Origin: Cytophagales bacterium
Lineage (GTDB): Bacteria > Bacteroidota > Bacteroidia > Cytophagales > Bernardetiaceae
Assembly: GCA_004293815.1 (NCBI GenBank)
Contig: RDZD01000032.1
Location: forward strand, 1-50,705
DNA length: 50,705 nucleotides
Reading direction: 5' to 3'
The notes beneath the pieces were generated by a model that had not been told where the DNA came from, made no database searches, and saw only the letters and a list, made by a program, of their open reading frames with translations. The position numbers and the translations under genes are program-made. Of this stretch, positions 28,546 through 38,608 are shown one piece after another; position 1 is the first letter of the stretch, and each line of letters begins with the position of its first letter.

Positions 28546-28704
28546 ATTTAGCGGTTGATAAAATACTTGTCTTTTATCTTAGCATTTACCTAACGCAATT
28601 ACTCTTGCAGGATATACCGGTATAGAGACCATCGGGAAATAGTCAAAGTACCCAAAGACAGTCCAAGAATTACCAGATACGGCATTACTCTTAGACGAGG
28701 AGTC

Positions 28705-31700
28705 TTACTTTTTCTTGCGGAAGTTTAATTTTCCAAAATTGATTTTGCTAAGCAAAGCAATCAGTTTAGCCAATGACTCATAATAAAGCGTGATGCAAAG
28801 TACCGCAGTCAAGAACCAGATAGCAGCTACGTTGAAGCCTAATGTTCCATAAAAACTGCCGAAAAAGTGCTTTTCAGGAGCATAAAAATGTGCGCGGTAA
28901 TCTAAAGCATGCTTAAACAAGTTCGGTGCAGTATAGATAGGGTCAATCTGCTGAACAACCCGCTCACCATTAGATACGGCATAATCCTCACGATTGATAA
29001 ACACATTTTTTACCATTTCGGACAAACGCTCGTTAAAGTAAAGATTTTTTAACTGTTTTTCGGTCAGCTCGCCTTTCTTAGCGGCCTCGAGCTTGTAGCG
29101 TATAGCCTCTTCACGGCTATCTGCTTCCAAAAACACCATGTTATAAGCCTCATTGACTTTGTCTAAATACTGATTGAGCTGCTCTGCTGTTTTTTCATTG
29201 AAATTGACGGCTGTCAAAAGCTTAGCAGCATCTATCTTGGGGAGTTCCTTAGCAAATTTCTCACTCTGAATGAGCTGTAGCTCGTTGCTAATGAGAGCTA
29301 AATCTCTTGCTAGGGCTACTTTTGCAGAGTCAGAAGGGTTTTTCTTGTACACTACAGCTTTCTCGATGATTTGTTTCATTTCAGGAATCCAATCATCCAT
29401 TTTGAATTTGCTATAGCTCTTTACGCGTTCTGTGGCATAAAATTTATCTTCATAAGGATTGTCTTTAAACTGCTCCACAGCTATGGCCTCGTAAGCCCAG
29501 CGCGATACCATAAAATCTGCCAGAATAGGTACTTTACCAGTTTCTGTGATGGCATTATTGAGTTGGTCGAACCTGAAAATACCGCCACTCATAATCATTT
29601 GAGGAATCAAAATGAGTGGAATAATGATGTAGACTGTAACAGCGGAATTGAAAGAAGCTGATATATTGAGACCTAGCACGTTGGCAAAGCACGATGTAGA
29701 GAATAATACAAGCCAGTAAGTGAGATGTAGTTCTCTGATTTCCAATACAAAGTTACCAATCAGTACAAATGTGAGTGTTTGAACTGCCGACAACGTAAAA
29801 AGAATCAATAACTTGGAGCAGATATAACTAATTCTACTCAAGTTCAAAAATGCTTCACGCCGTTGTATTTTTCGGTCTCGTATGATTTCTTCGGCACTCA
29901 CCGTCAACCCCATAAAAAGAGCAATGATGACGCAAATAAGCACAAAAGCAGGGATATTTTCATTGTAGCGGTAAACGTAGTCTGCTGTTTCAGAAGTATT
30001 TCTGTAACGCACCACCAAGGAAAGCACCAAAGCTAAGAAAGGTGCCTCCAAGAGGTTAATGAGCATATACTGAGTGTTACTAGCCTTAGAAAGGAAGTCG
30101 CGTACAGTGAAAATAACTAATTGTTTGATTCTGGAAGGAATACTGAGGTTTTTGGGCGGTAGCTCTTTGATTTCTTCTACCTGTTCTATGGTTACCTTTT
30201 GCTTGTATAGTTCATGCCACTCGGCAGGGGTAATTTTACGCTTGTTGGTAAACTCCCCGTATTCATCGACTACCTTGGCCTCAATGAGGTTGAATATCAG
30301 CTCAGGTGTAACATTACCGCAAGAGGCGCACTGACCTTTATCGCTTCCTACTTGATTGGTGGCCTTCTTAAAGTAGGTTACCGCCTCAATGGGATTGCCT
30401 ACAAAAGCAGGATAGCCGCCTGTATCAAGAATAATCATTTTGTCAAACATTTTGTAAATGTCTGACGAGGGTTGGTGAATAACCACAAAAATGAGTTTTC
30501 CTTTTAAGGAAAGCTCTTTAAGGAGGTCAATAACATTTTCAGAGTCCCGTGAAGAGAGACCAGAGGTAGGCTCGTCAACGAACATCACCGCAGGCTCGCG
30601 TATAAGCTCAAGCGCAATGTTGAGTCTTTTACGTTGTCCGCCGCTTATGAGTTTATTAAGTACGTTACCCACTTTGAGATTCGCAATGCGGTCTAGCCCT
30701 AGGCTGTTGAGCACATCATTGACGCGTTTAGTGAGGTCTGCCTCCGAAAGGTCTTTAAAGCAAAGTTTGGCGTTGTAGTATAAGTTCTGAAAAACAGTAA
30801 GCTCTTCTATCAAAATATCATCTTGCGCGATATAGCCAATAACTCCTTCTATATTCTTTTTATCGTTGTGAATATCTACCCCATTAATTTTTACATCTCC
30901 TTTATAGGGCTTTTCTAGACCAGCCAACACATTGAGAAGGGTCGTTTTACCCGCACCGCTAGCCCCCATAATACCTATGAGCTTACCAGGACCTTCTGAA
31001 ATGTTGACATTGCGAAGCCCCACAGCACCGTTGGGGAATCTAAATTCTAGGTTGGTAACCTGTAAAGAAATCTTATAGTTATCTTCTGTAACTGTAAATT
31101 TGGTAACTAAGTCGCTGTAATAAAGTGGTGCACCTTTTGGGGTCTTAAAAACACTGCCATGCGAATAGAGCAAAATAGAATTCGTCTTAACGAGCTGACC
31201 ATTCAAGAAAATTTCATCGTGGCCAGTGTATTTTGTAAAGTATAAATCTACGCTCTTGATATGTATGAATATGATTTCTCCATCCAGAAGTCCTGAATCA
31301 ATATATCTCTTTTTGCTGTCGGCGGGTGGTTGTTCATCATCAAACACCAAAATATCCTCCGAGTCAAGAATAGTATGCGAAGTTGGCTGCGTGGCAAAAC
31401 TTTCTATAAGCTTATATTCGTCTCTGCTTATTTTAAACGATCGCGCAGCCGTATCAATGATTTCCATACGCTGACGCGTGAAATCATTTTCGGCTGCAAG
31501 CATTTCCAGTAATTTAAAAAGAACAATGACCTTTTGTTTTTGGGTCAGGGTTTTATTGATTTGTTTGCAAATACGCAAAACCTTAACAGAGTCGGAAACA
31601 GAAGTTAAGCCTTTATCTTTATCAGACTTCTTTTTCTTTGCTTCACTACCTTCGCCTTCTTCCTCTGATCCCTCACTTGCCTCTACACCAAATTGTGCAT

Positions 31701-31860
31701 ACTTGTCGTAAAGAGCCACGTACTCAGCTACAGTTTTTGTGTCAAGTTCTTGCGTAAAAAACCGAATCACATAATCGCGCTCGCCTTGCGTGGCTCCACC
31801 ATCTTGTTTAGAAATGATGGCAAAGAGTTGTGTTAGTGCTTTGAGTATTTCCTCACTCAT
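28705..31860 (-). CDS. ABCG-type transporter fused to TerB-like and FHA-like regions
   Basis: A 1051-residue ABC half-transporter. Residues 1-160 are acidic and helical, resembling TerB (ISKQDGGATQGERDYVIRFF). Residues about 170-270 are beta-rich and FHA-like (DEIFLNGQLVKTNSILLYSHGSVF). The ATPase has Walker A GASGAGKTT near 300, signature LISGGQRKRLNIALEL near 408, and Walker B VMFVDEPTSGLSS near 432. The ABC2-type membrane domain starts near 615, interrupted by a long helical insertion near 800-950, and ends with a hydrophobic segment near 1015. It lies 166 bp downstream of the siaC-like gene on the same strand. Substrate unknown. Confidence 0.85.
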   Translation of the reverse strand: MSEEILKALTQLFAIISKQDGGATQGERDYVIRFFTQELDTKTVAEYVALYDKYAQFGVEASEGSEEEGEGSEAKKKKSDKDKGLTSVSDSVKVLRICKQINKTLTQKQKVIVLFKLLEMLAAENDFTRQRMEIIDTAARSFKISRDEYKLIESFATQPTSHTILDSEDILVFDDEQPPADSKKRYIDSGLLDGEIIFIHIKSVDLYFTKYTGHDEIFLNGQLVKTNSILLYSHGSVFKTPKGAPLYYSDLVTKFTVTEDNYKISLQVTNLEFRFPNGAVGLRNVNISEGPGKLIGIMGASGAGKTTLLNVLAGLEKPYKGDVKINGVDIHNDKKNIEGVIGYIAQDDILIEELTVFQNLYYNAKLCFKDLSEADLTKRVNDVLNSLGLDRIANLKVGNVLNKLISGGQRKRLNIALELIREPAVMFVDEPTSGLSSRDSENVIDLLKELSLKGKLIFVVIHQPSSDIYKMFDKMIILDTGGYPAFVGNPIEAVTYFKKATNQVGSDKGQCASCGNVTPELIFNLIEAKVVDEYGEFTNKRKITPAEWHELYKQKVTIEQVEEIKELPPKNLSIPSRIKQLVIFTVRDFLSKASNTQYMLINLLEAPFLALVLSLVVRYRNTSETADYVYRYNENIPAFVLICVIIALFMGLTVSAEEIIRDRKIQRREAFLNLSRISYICSKLLILFTLSAVQTLTFVLIGNFVLEIRELHLTYWLVLFSTSCFANVLGLNISASFNSAVTVYIIIPLILIPQMIMSGGIFRFDQLNNAITETGKVPILADFMVSRWAYEAIAVEQFKDNPYEDKFYATERVKSYSKFKMDDWIPEMKQIIEKAVVYKKNPSDSAKVALARDLALISNELQLIQSEKFAKELPKIDAAKLLTAVNFNEKTAEQLNQYLDKVNEAYNMVFLEADSREEAIRYKLEAAKKGELTEKQLKNLYFNERLSEMVKNVFINREDYAVSNGERVVQQIDPIYTAPNLFKHALDYRAHFYAPEKHFFGSFYGTLGFNVAAIWFLTAVLCITLYYESLAKLIALLSKINFGKLNFRKKK

Positions 31861-32026
31861 AAGATTTCTGCTTTTGGCAGTACATTAAAACGGCCTTTAT
31901 TATTTTATGTTTTTGAGTCAAAGTATCAGAAAGAGATAGCCAAATTCTTTGCCAAAAAAGTTTAATAACACAAGCTAGCAGAAAACTTTTGACAGACCTT
32001 TCCAAAAAACCGATGAATACGGCTTT

Positions 32027-32389
32027 TTAGTAGGTTTGGAATTCAAAAGGCACATCAACAAGCTCAGAAAACTCTTCGCCCGCTTCTTGCATATCCTCAT
32101 CATCTTCATGATAGTACCAAATAACTGTACTTCCAGAAATATCCTCAAGTTTAGAGAGAATGTCCAAGATAAGTTTAGATGAAGCGGTATTGAAATACTC
32201 AAGTTTGAACTTAAACTTTGTAGCAGCACTAGCAGCACCCGCATATTCCTCTAACCACTTTAGAATAGGTTCGTAGAAATCGGCGGCATCTTCAGGCAAA
32301 GAACGTCCTGATACTTCAAAGATTCCATTCGCCTTATCAAGTATTACCTTAGGGGTATCTTCTGTGCCGTCTAAGTTGATTACTTGCAT
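32027..32389 (-). CDS. siaC: SiaC-like regulatory phosphoprotein (DUF1987)
   Basis: A 120-residue single-domain protein of the DUF1987/SiaC family. In Pseudomonas, SiaC is phosphorylated by SiaB, dephosphorylated by SiaA, and binds the cyclase SiaD when unphosphorylated. The phosphorylation-site strand LEYFNTASSKLILDIL is present and its Thr is residue 68, the same number as the Pseudomonas site. Also visible are EVSGRSLPEDAADFYEPI and a C-terminal acidic stretch. It lies 51 bp after the siaB-like gene. Its target cannot be SiaD here because no GGDEF protein is present in the window. The gene symbol is by family resemblance. Confidence 0.85.
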   Translation of the reverse strand: MQVINLDGTEDTPKVILDKANGIFEVSGRSLPEDAADFYEPILKWLEEYAGAASAATKFKFKLEYFNTASSKLILDILSKLEDISGSTVIWYYHEDDEDMQEAGEEFSELVDVPFEFQTY

Positions 32390-32440
32390 ATAAATTAACA
32401 GTTTTAGTGTGAAATTTCAGTAAATGATTGTTAAAAAAAA

Positions 32441-33007
32441 CTATTCGCCACCTCCCGCGTCTTGCTGGCGAGAAATGACAACTTTTAGTGAGAAAAACGC
32501 AATGTCATTATTGATAGGCTCAAAATCATAAACAAGTGGGTTGCCAGATTTTCTAGCCATATCTACAAAACCTAAACCAGCACCACCTTTGGAAGAAAGG
32601 CCAGTAGAGTTTTTGATAATATTCTTATAGTGCATTTTAAGGCCATTGGGATCAAGGGTATTAATAAACTCAAGTTTTTCTTTCAGGTCATCTATTCTAT
32701 CAAGTAAGATAGGATTTCCTGAAGTGATTAAGTAGGACTCTTCAGACTTACCTATCATGAAAATTGCATTATTTTTACCATATATCTCCTGCTGAAACGA
32801 ATCAGAGTGCTTACAGATATTCTGTAGACTCTCTACCATAATATTGAATACCTTTCTTTTTACGGTAGATTGTTCACCAAAAGAATCCATATTCCGCTCA
32901 GCCATAGCAAGAACTGATTTGGTGATCTCTTGGGTGAATTCACCCTCGTACACCAGAATCAGATTCTGCGTTATCATGGTTTTATGCAGGTCATAGATAT
33001 ATTTCAT
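32441..33007 (-). CDS. siaB: SiaB-family serine/threonine-type kinase (DUF6272)
   Basis: A 188-residue GHKL-like kinase of the SiaB group. Seen are MVESLQNICKHSDSF (an N-box-like helix with Glu and Asn near 57-63), a KSEESYLITSGNP strand, and the glycine-rich STGLSSKGGAGLGFVDMARKSG near 135-156, which would form the ATP lid. It should phosphorylate the SiaC-like protein encoded next. It sits between the SiaA-like phosphatase gene (96 bp upstream) and siaC. The kinase call rests on family and gene order. Confidence 0.82.
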   Translation of the reverse strand: MKYIYDLHKTMITQNLILVYEGEFTQEITKSVLAMAERNMDSFGEQSTVKRKVFNIMVESLQNICKHSDSFQQEIYGKNNAIFMIGKSEESYLITSGNPILLDRIDDLKEKLEFINTLDPNGLKMHYKNIIKNSTGLSSKGGAGLGFVDMARKSGNPLVYDFEPINNDIAFFSLKVVISRQQDAGGGE

Positions 33008-33103
33008 GTAGCGGTGTAGAATTACGATTATGATTTCATCAGCGGTGTAAAGGTATAGGTCTTTTTCTTAATCACCAAATACTTTTAACAAATTTCTTAT
33101 TTT

Positions 33104-36100
33104 TTACACTTGAATACCTATCATCAGAATGTCATCCGTTTGTTTGTGATCACCCATCCATGTTGTAAGGTCTTCTTGTATAAGGAACTGCGTCTCTTCC
33201 ATGCTAGAGCTATTATTAGCCATAATCATTTCTCTGATACGACGCGAAGAGTATTTTTTATTGTTTACACCACCAAACTGGTCTGGCAGGCCGTCCGAAA
33301 ATACAAATAGTCTATCGCCGTGTTTGAGTTGCAGCGTATGTGTAGTAAATTTGGTTTTGTTTTTATAATGAGCACTGCCTCCCACGGGGCACTTATCGCC
33401 TTTGATATGCTCTAGCTGGCCATCGCATACCCAATAAAGCGGACGATGTGAGCCTGAGAACTCGCAAAGATTGGTGCTCAAGTTTATTTTCAACAGAGCA
33501 ATATCCATACCATCTTTTGTGGTGGCTTCAGTATCTTGTCTCAAGGTTTTTCTAACTCCTTCATCTAAAAGGTCTAGAATTTCACCAGAATGCAAATATT
33601 CTGACAAGCTAACCACATTGTTGAGCACAAAATAGCCAATGAGCGATATGAGTGCACCTGGCACGCCATGTCCTGTACAATCTACGGCTGCAATGCACAC
33701 ATCTTGGCCTTTCTGCATAAACCAAGGGAAGTCGCCGCTGACAATATCGCGTGGTTTATAATAAATAAACGAATGAGGGAAAACATTGCTCAATACGTCG
33801 CTGTTGGGCAGGATGGCTGTTTGGATACGTTTGGCGTAGTTAATGCTTTCTGAGATCTTTTTATTGGTTTCTCTGATAGTGGTTTCTATCAGTTTTTGTT
33901 GTGTAATGTCATGAGAAACAATGAGTACAGACTCGATCTCTTGGTTATCGTTTTGTTCAGGAATGGCGTTTACCTGCATAATTCGGACTCCTTCAAGGCT
34001 AGCCAACTCCATTTCTTGAGTACTGGTCTGCTTAGACTGCAATACCGAAGAGAGTATATTTAGCCATTGTGCCACTAGGTCGCTATTAATTGGCGTACTG
34101 CCTAGGCTCTGATTCAACAAAGCGTCTGCTGGGTAGCCTGTGAGCGACTCTATGACAGGGTTGATGTAGAAAATGGTGCCCTGTGAATTGACGCGCATAA
34201 TCAAGTCGGGCGAATTTTCGGACAAAGATTGCATTTGACCACGCATCCTAGACTCTTTTTCGGCGAGTCGTCTTTCGGTGATGTCGCGCATATTTACCAC
34301 CAAACCTCTGACCGCAGCATCTTCGGTTCTGTTTGCACCTGTTGCCTCTAACCAAACAGTTTCATTGCTCTTTTTATAATATTCAAACTGAATGGTTATT
34401 TTGTGTTCTTTATCTTCTAAAAGCCTTACAAAGAAGTTGTCATAAATTGCTTTGCTTTCCTCATGCACATGGGAGATATCATTCAAGCCAATAAGCTCTT
34501 CTTGCGTATAGCCCAAAATAGATTCTACCGAGGGGCTAATGTAGCGAATGGTACGGTCTATTTCATAAATGGTAACAATCTCAGAGGCATTCTCTAAAAC
34601 CACTTGCATACGTTTCTGAGTACGGTTTACCTCCAAAATCTGCTCTTCTAGTTGTGTGTTGCTACGACGCAGCTCTTCTTGGGTGGCCTCCATTTCTTCG
34701 GCATTCTGACGCAAGATTTCCTGCTGATCTTGAAGCTCCATGCTCATTTGCTGCGACTCTTTGAGCAAATGAACAGTTCTTTCATTGATTTTGATGTTGT
34801 AAATGGTTCTGGCTATAATGACACCAATTTCGCGAGTAAAATTAATGTGCATGGGTAAGAACTTATCAAAACCAGCAAATTCTAATACACCATACACCTT
34901 ATCTTCGTTGATGAGCGGCACCAACAAAAGGCTGGTGGGGGTTCTGTCGCCTAAAATACCAGAGGTGATTTGGGGATAAGTAGCAGGTATTTCTGTTCTC
35001 AAAATCAAATCTTTTTCTATAGCGCACTGTCCTACAAGTCCTTCGGCAAACTTAAAAGAAGTGGATATATATTTTTTCTTGTTAAAGGCGTAGCAAGCCT
35101 TCATTTCTAAGATAGTCTGGCCTTGCTCGTTTTCGTTAGCCACATAAAAAGCACCCTGTACTGCCTCTATCTTTTGACAAATAAAAGACACAATGCTGTC
35201 ACCAAGGCCACTGATATCGTTTCTTTCGCGCAAAATCTGGCCTATTTCTGCCACACCAGACACAATCCAGTTTCTTTCACGATCTTTGGTATCAGCTTGG
35301 GCTATGCTATCGCGCATGCCTATAAGCGCATTACCAAGCACATCTTTCTGACTGATAGGCTTAAAATCTGCTGTATAATCTTCTTCGCCTATGCGTCTTG
35401 CAAAATCAGCAGTGGTGCGTAAAGCTTGTACTAAGTGATTGACTGCCACAGCCATTTCGCCTATTTCATCGTTGGTGGTTTTAACAACGCGGATAGGCAG
35501 CTCTCCGTTGGCAACTACGTTCAGTGCCTGCTTGAGTGAAAGCAGGGGTTTGATGAGTACATTAGAAAAGCCCGTAGACACAAAAAATGATACTAAAACG
35601 ATAATTACCCCAGAGATAATAAAAGCTCGAACTAAATCATTGGTTTTTTCGCCAATCTCTACACGGTTTATTTTTACCAGCACGCCCCACTTAACCAAAG
35701 GAATTTGTTGCCAAGCAGCCAAAACCTTTGTGTCTTGGTGGTCTGTGTCATAGCCTGAATCTTCCATGCCTTTTACAGCTCCTTGCAAACCTTTAAGGCG
35801 GTTATCGCCCATAACGATGTGTTGAGAAAGTGCCGCAATATTGGATTTGGCCAACTTATTCAAACATACAATTTTGCTATTGGATAGTTTGCCTATAACC
35901 ACTTCACAAGATGTGCCTATTGCTTCAAGAGAGTTATCCTCAATAATTTGATAAATCTGGGCTAAGTCAAATTCTACCACCACATAGCCTACTGCACTGG
36001 TTGCCTTGCTCTCTTGCAAAGCCACTGTAACATTCATGTGGACATCATTGGTGTTTGTTTTAAAAATCTCGCCATAAAAAACTTCTTGGGCGATATTTCC

Positions 36101-36556
36101 CACAAAGGCTTCGCTATGAGGAAAACGCTCACCTAGCACATAACGGTCGGTCAATCCATTAGTTTTGAAAATAATCTTACCGTCACGGTCTAGCATGACC
36201 ATGTTTCGGTAATTAAAGGTAGTTTGGAAGTTGGCAAAGTGGACATCTAGTTGCTTTTTGATACCTGAAAGCAAGGTGTCGCGATTAGAGTTGTTCATCA
36301 ATATGGATCGGCTCGCACAGTCTACCACCCGAGGAGAAGACTGTATCAAGCGCATATTTTGCTCTAATTGCTTAAAAATAAGATTAATCTGTTCTGCTTT
36401 TAGTCTTGTGGCTAGTACTAGATTTTCTCTATAACTGCCTGTGATGCTGTTTATACTCAGATGATAGGCTACCATGCTGATAACCAAAACGGTAGCCACC
36501 ACAACTGAAATCAATAGGGCTGTTATTTTGCTCTTTATCTTTATCTCCCTTAGCAT
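33104..36556 (-). CDS. SiaA-like sensor phosphatase (Cache-HAMP-GAF-PAS-PAS-SpoIIE)
   Basis: An 1150-residue membrane sensor. TM1 is at about 10-31, a Cache-like periplasmic domain (FNYRNMVMLDRDGKIIFKT) runs to about 308, TM2 is at about 309-330, HAMP follows (VVANGELPIRVVKTTNDEIG), then a GAF domain starting NWIVSGVAEIGQ near 429. A coiled coil near 600-648, PAS1 near 650-770 ending RDITERR, PAS2 near 778-900 and a C-terminal SpoIIE/PP2C phosphatase (AVDCTGHGVPGALIS near 957, DGMDIALL, FSDGLPDQFGG, QTDDILMIGI) complete it. It is far larger than Pseudomonas SiaA, which has only Cache-HAMP-PP2C. The first gene of the sia-like operon, with its own promoter. Confidence 0.9.
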   Translation of the reverse strand: MLREIKIKSKITALLISVVVATVLVISMVAYHLSINSITGSYRENLVLATRLKAEQINLIFKQLEQNMRLIQSSPRVVDCASRSILMNNSNRDTLLSGIKKQLDVHFANFQTTFNYRNMVMLDRDGKIIFKTNGLTDRYVLGERFPHSEAFVGNIAQEVFYGEIFKTNTNDVHMNVTVALQESKATSAVGYVVVEFDLAQIYQIIEDNSLEAIGTSCEVVIGKLSNSKIVCLNKLAKSNIAALSQHIVMGDNRLKGLQGAVKGMEDSGYDTDHQDTKVLAAWQQIPLVKWGVLVKINRVEIGEKTNDLVRAFIISGVIIVLVSFFVSTGFSNVLIKPLLSLKQALNVVANGELPIRVVKTTNDEIGEMAVAVNHLVQALRTTADFARRIGEEDYTADFKPISQKDVLGNALIGMRDSIAQADTKDRERNWIVSGVAEIGQILRERNDISGLGDSIVSFICQKIEAVQGAFYVANENEQGQTILEMKACYAFNKKKYISTSFKFAEGLVGQCAIEKDLILRTEIPATYPQITSGILGDRTPTSLLLVPLINEDKVYGVLEFAGFDKFLPMHINFTREIGVIIARTIYNIKINERTVHLLKESQQMSMELQDQQEILRQNAEEMEATQEELRRSNTQLEEQILEVNRTQKRMQVVLENASEIVTIYEIDRTIRYISPSVESILGYTQEELIGLNDISHVHEESKAIYDNFFVRLLEDKEHKITIQFEYYKKSNETVWLEATGANRTEDAAVRGLVVNMRDITERRLAEKESRMRGQMQSLSENSPDLIMRVNSQGTIFYINPVIESLTGYPADALLNQSLGSTPINSDLVAQWLNILSSVLQSKQTSTQEMELASLEGVRIMQVNAIPEQNDNQEIESVLIVSHDITQQKLIETTIRETNKKISESINYAKRIQTAILPNSDVLSNVFPHSFIYYKPRDIVSGDFPWFMQKGQDVCIAAVDCTGHGVPGALISLIGYFVLNNVVSLSEYLHSGEILDLLDEGVRKTLRQDTEATTKDGMDIALLKINLSTNLCEFSGSHRPLYWVCDGQLEHIKGDKCPVGGSAHYKNKTKFTTHTLQLKHGDRLFVFSDGLPDQFGGVNNKKYSSRRIREMIMANNSSSMEETQFLIQEDLTTWMGDHKQTDDILMIGIQV

Positions 36557-36629
36557 TGCTGAAGCCTATACCATCTATAAAAAAATAAAATCGTTTTTGA
36601 AGCTTATCTTTATTCATACACTTAATCTG

Positions 36630-36660
36630 CAAATATACGTAGAGAATCAATGAATGCAAA
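36630..36660 (-). promoter_or_regulatory. Promoter of the sia-like operon
   Basis: Minus strand: TTTG (36660-36657), a 19-nt spacer, TATATTTG (36637-36630). It matches the Bacteroidota consensus fully and lies about 75 bp before the ATG at 36556. Confidence 0.65.
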
Positions 36661-36752
36661 CATACTAAGATTTGAAGGAGAATATTTTTTAAAGCTTTAC
36701 TCAGAGCACACAGAATTTTTCTAATGATTCATTTTGAGGGATTCAGACCACC

Positions 36753-37754
36753 TCAAAGCCGCCGCTCTTTCCACAAAGTGGGTTTTGGCCAAAAGTAATA
36801 AGGCATGAGCAAGGCATATACAAAAGTAACATAAAACTCATAAGTTAGGATAGCTATAAAACGTGGCCTGAGGTCCAGCAAAGCATGAAGGCGTAACAAC
36901 AAAAGCAGCTGAAAACTATATTTTAATCCAAAAGCCACCAGCGAGGGCACAGGCCAAAGCATAAAAAACACAGGCCAAAGTAACCACTGAAAGCTGTTGA
37001 TTAATAAGGGTATTTTGAGAAGCCAAGACGACTTCATAGCGCCATGCATCCAGCGTTTTCGCTGTCTGAGCAAGGCATGAAATCCTATGCAAGGCTCAGA
37101 CCAAGCTAGGATTTCTTTTTGATACAAATTTTTAAAGCCAAAGCCCTTTTCAACTACTTGTTTAAACAATTCAAAGTCTTCTGTAATAGAAAACGGAATG
37201 CCCTCATAACCGCCCACAGCCTCATAAGCTTTCTTGCTAACTAGCATGTTATTGCCCATAGCAGTAACAGGTATACCACGTTCCGATAGAGTATAGATGA
37301 CGTACAAGGATAACAGCCATTCTATATTTTGCCAGCTAGTATTGAGACTTTCATTTTTGATAAGAGTCAATCCAGTAACAATATGTTGTCCGTTTTGGTA
37401 GCTCTGCCAGAGCGTATCAAACCATGAAGGCGGAACGGAAATATCTGCATCAGTGATAAAAAAGCATTCGCCTCGAGCTTGCTGGGCTAGCTGTGCTAGT
37501 ACATTGGCTTTTGCCTTAAGATGTAATAGATTGTTTTGAATATGAATGAGTTGAAAATGAGGCTTGTTATCAATCCAATGACTGACCAGCTCCCCTGTTT
37601 GGTCTGTAGAGGCATCATTTCCTATTAAAACTTCCACACTTAAGGCAGTATGCTTCATGGCCACTTCAATATTTTCAAGGCAACGTATGATATTGGTTTC
37701 TTCGTTGCGAGCAGCTAAAAGTACCGTAACTTGGACAGTTTTATGAGGCTTCAT
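36753..37754 (-). CDS. Membrane family 2 glycosyltransferase with QxxRW motif
   Basis: GT2 enzyme of the processive, membrane-anchored type. From ATG 37752-37754 it has 333 residues and begins MKPHKTVQVTVLLAARNEE. An ATG at 37808 in the same frame would overlap tdk by 44 bp. Motifs: NDASTDQTGELV, the DxD block ITDADISVPPSW, the acceptor-site TEDFELF, and QRKRW (QxxRW) in LLRQRKRWMHGAMKSS, followed by C-terminal hydrophobic segments (LLWPVFFMLWPVPSLVAF and two more). It probably makes a polysaccharide or glycolipid. It follows tdk by 10 bp. Confidence 0.87.
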   Translation of the reverse strand: MKPHKTVQVTVLLAARNEETNIIRCLENIEVAMKHTALSVEVLIGNDASTDQTGELVSHWIDNKPHFQLIHIQNNLLHLKAKANVLAQLAQQARGECFFITDADISVPPSWFDTLWQSYQNGQHIVTGLTLIKNESLNTSWQNIEWLLSLYVIYTLSERGIPVTAMGNNMLVSKKAYEAVGGYEGIPFSITEDFELFKQVVEKGFGFKNLYQKEILAWSEPCIGFHALLRQRKRWMHGAMKSSWLLKIPLLINSFQWLLWPVFFMLWPVPSLVAFGLKYSFQLLLLLRLHALLDLRPRFIAILTYEFYVTFVYALLMPYYFWPKPTLWKERRL

Positions 37755-37764
37755 GTGTATCAAA

Positions 37765-38355
37765 CTATTTTTTACTCCCCTGAAAACATCGACGACAACG
37801 CGGCTCATATTCGTTTTTTTCGCCTAGTAGCACTTGTCCCTGCTCGTCGGTTAGGCGGTATGAGTGTGAAGCCACTCCGCCGCAGCGCATGCAAATGGCG
37901 TGAACCTTGGTAACAAACTCTGCAATACACATTAAGGCAGGCATTTGCCCAAAGGGTCTGCCCATAAAGTCCATGTCTAAACCAGCCACTATAACACGCC
38001 TGCCAGAGTTGGCAAGCTTTTCACAGACCTGCACAATTTGTTCATCAAAAAACTGTGCTTCGTCTATACCCACCACAAAAGCCGTCCCAACGTGTTTCAG
38101 AATTTCAGAGGAGTGTGATACTGGGATAGATTCTACAGATTTTTGGTCATGCGAAACCACCCGTTCGGCATCATAACGCACGTCTATCTGAGGTTTAAAA
38201 ATGGCAACAGATTGTTTAGCAATGGTGGCACGCTTGGCACGACGCAAAAGTTCCTCTGTTTTACCCGAAAACATAGATCCACAAACAACTTCTATCCAGC
38301 CTAATTTAGGCTCTGTTTTAAGGGTATTTAAATTGGGTTCTAAAAACATAGACAA
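37765..38355 (-). CDS. tdk: Thymidine kinase
   Basis: Salvage enzyme phosphorylating thymidine. The 196 residues show the P-loop [14 protein letters not shown] near 27-40, the catalytic Glu/lasso region [13 protein letters not shown] near 95, and the type II signature [17 protein letters not shown] zinc ribbon is formed by CMRCGG and the C-terminal RCRRCF. Family length is normal. A TAGTTTTG 50 bp upstream (38406-38413) could be a -7 box, but the -33 element is missing. Confidence 0.95.
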   Translation of the reverse strand: MSMFLEPNLNTLKTEPKLGWIEVVCGSMFSGKTEELLRRAKRATIAKQSVAIFKPQIDVRYDAERVVSHDQKSVESIPVSHSSEILKHVGTAFVVGIDEAQFFDEQIVQVCEKLANSGRRVIVAGLDMDFMGRPFGQMPALMCIAEFVTKVHAICMRCGGVASHSYRLTDEQGQVLLGEKNEYEPRCRRCFQGSKK

Positions 38356-38608
38356 GCTACTTTGTTGTAAATAAGCTCAATACAATTCCTACACTAACCG
38401 ACTGACAAAACTACACAAAAATTCTTTTCTCTACACACGCCGCCATCAGATATGGTCTTGGTTCTAAACATCTTTGAGAAAACACCACAAACTTCGCCGC
38501 TAGCAAATATTTTTTGGTTATTCACAAAAAACCAAGCAAACCCCATGGCTAAGCCAAGCAAATAACAGCATATTTGTACACCCAAATAAAATCAAACGTT
38601 CAAAATCT

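Noticed and set aside
28546..28704. tRNA or small RNA gene between the two terminators and the ABC gene
   Set aside because: No cloverleaf, no T-loop GTTCRA sequence and no promoter were found. Only a short ATACCGGTAT palindrome is present.
37755..37808. Earlier ATG start for the second glycosyltransferase
   Set aside because: It would overlap the end of tdk by 44 bp, while the ATG at 37754 gives the usual GT2 opening and a 10-bp gap.
38406..38413. TAGTTTTG as tdk promoter
   Set aside because: Only the -7 half matches. No TTG occurs at 18-21 nt upstream, so it is mentioned but not listed as a feature.
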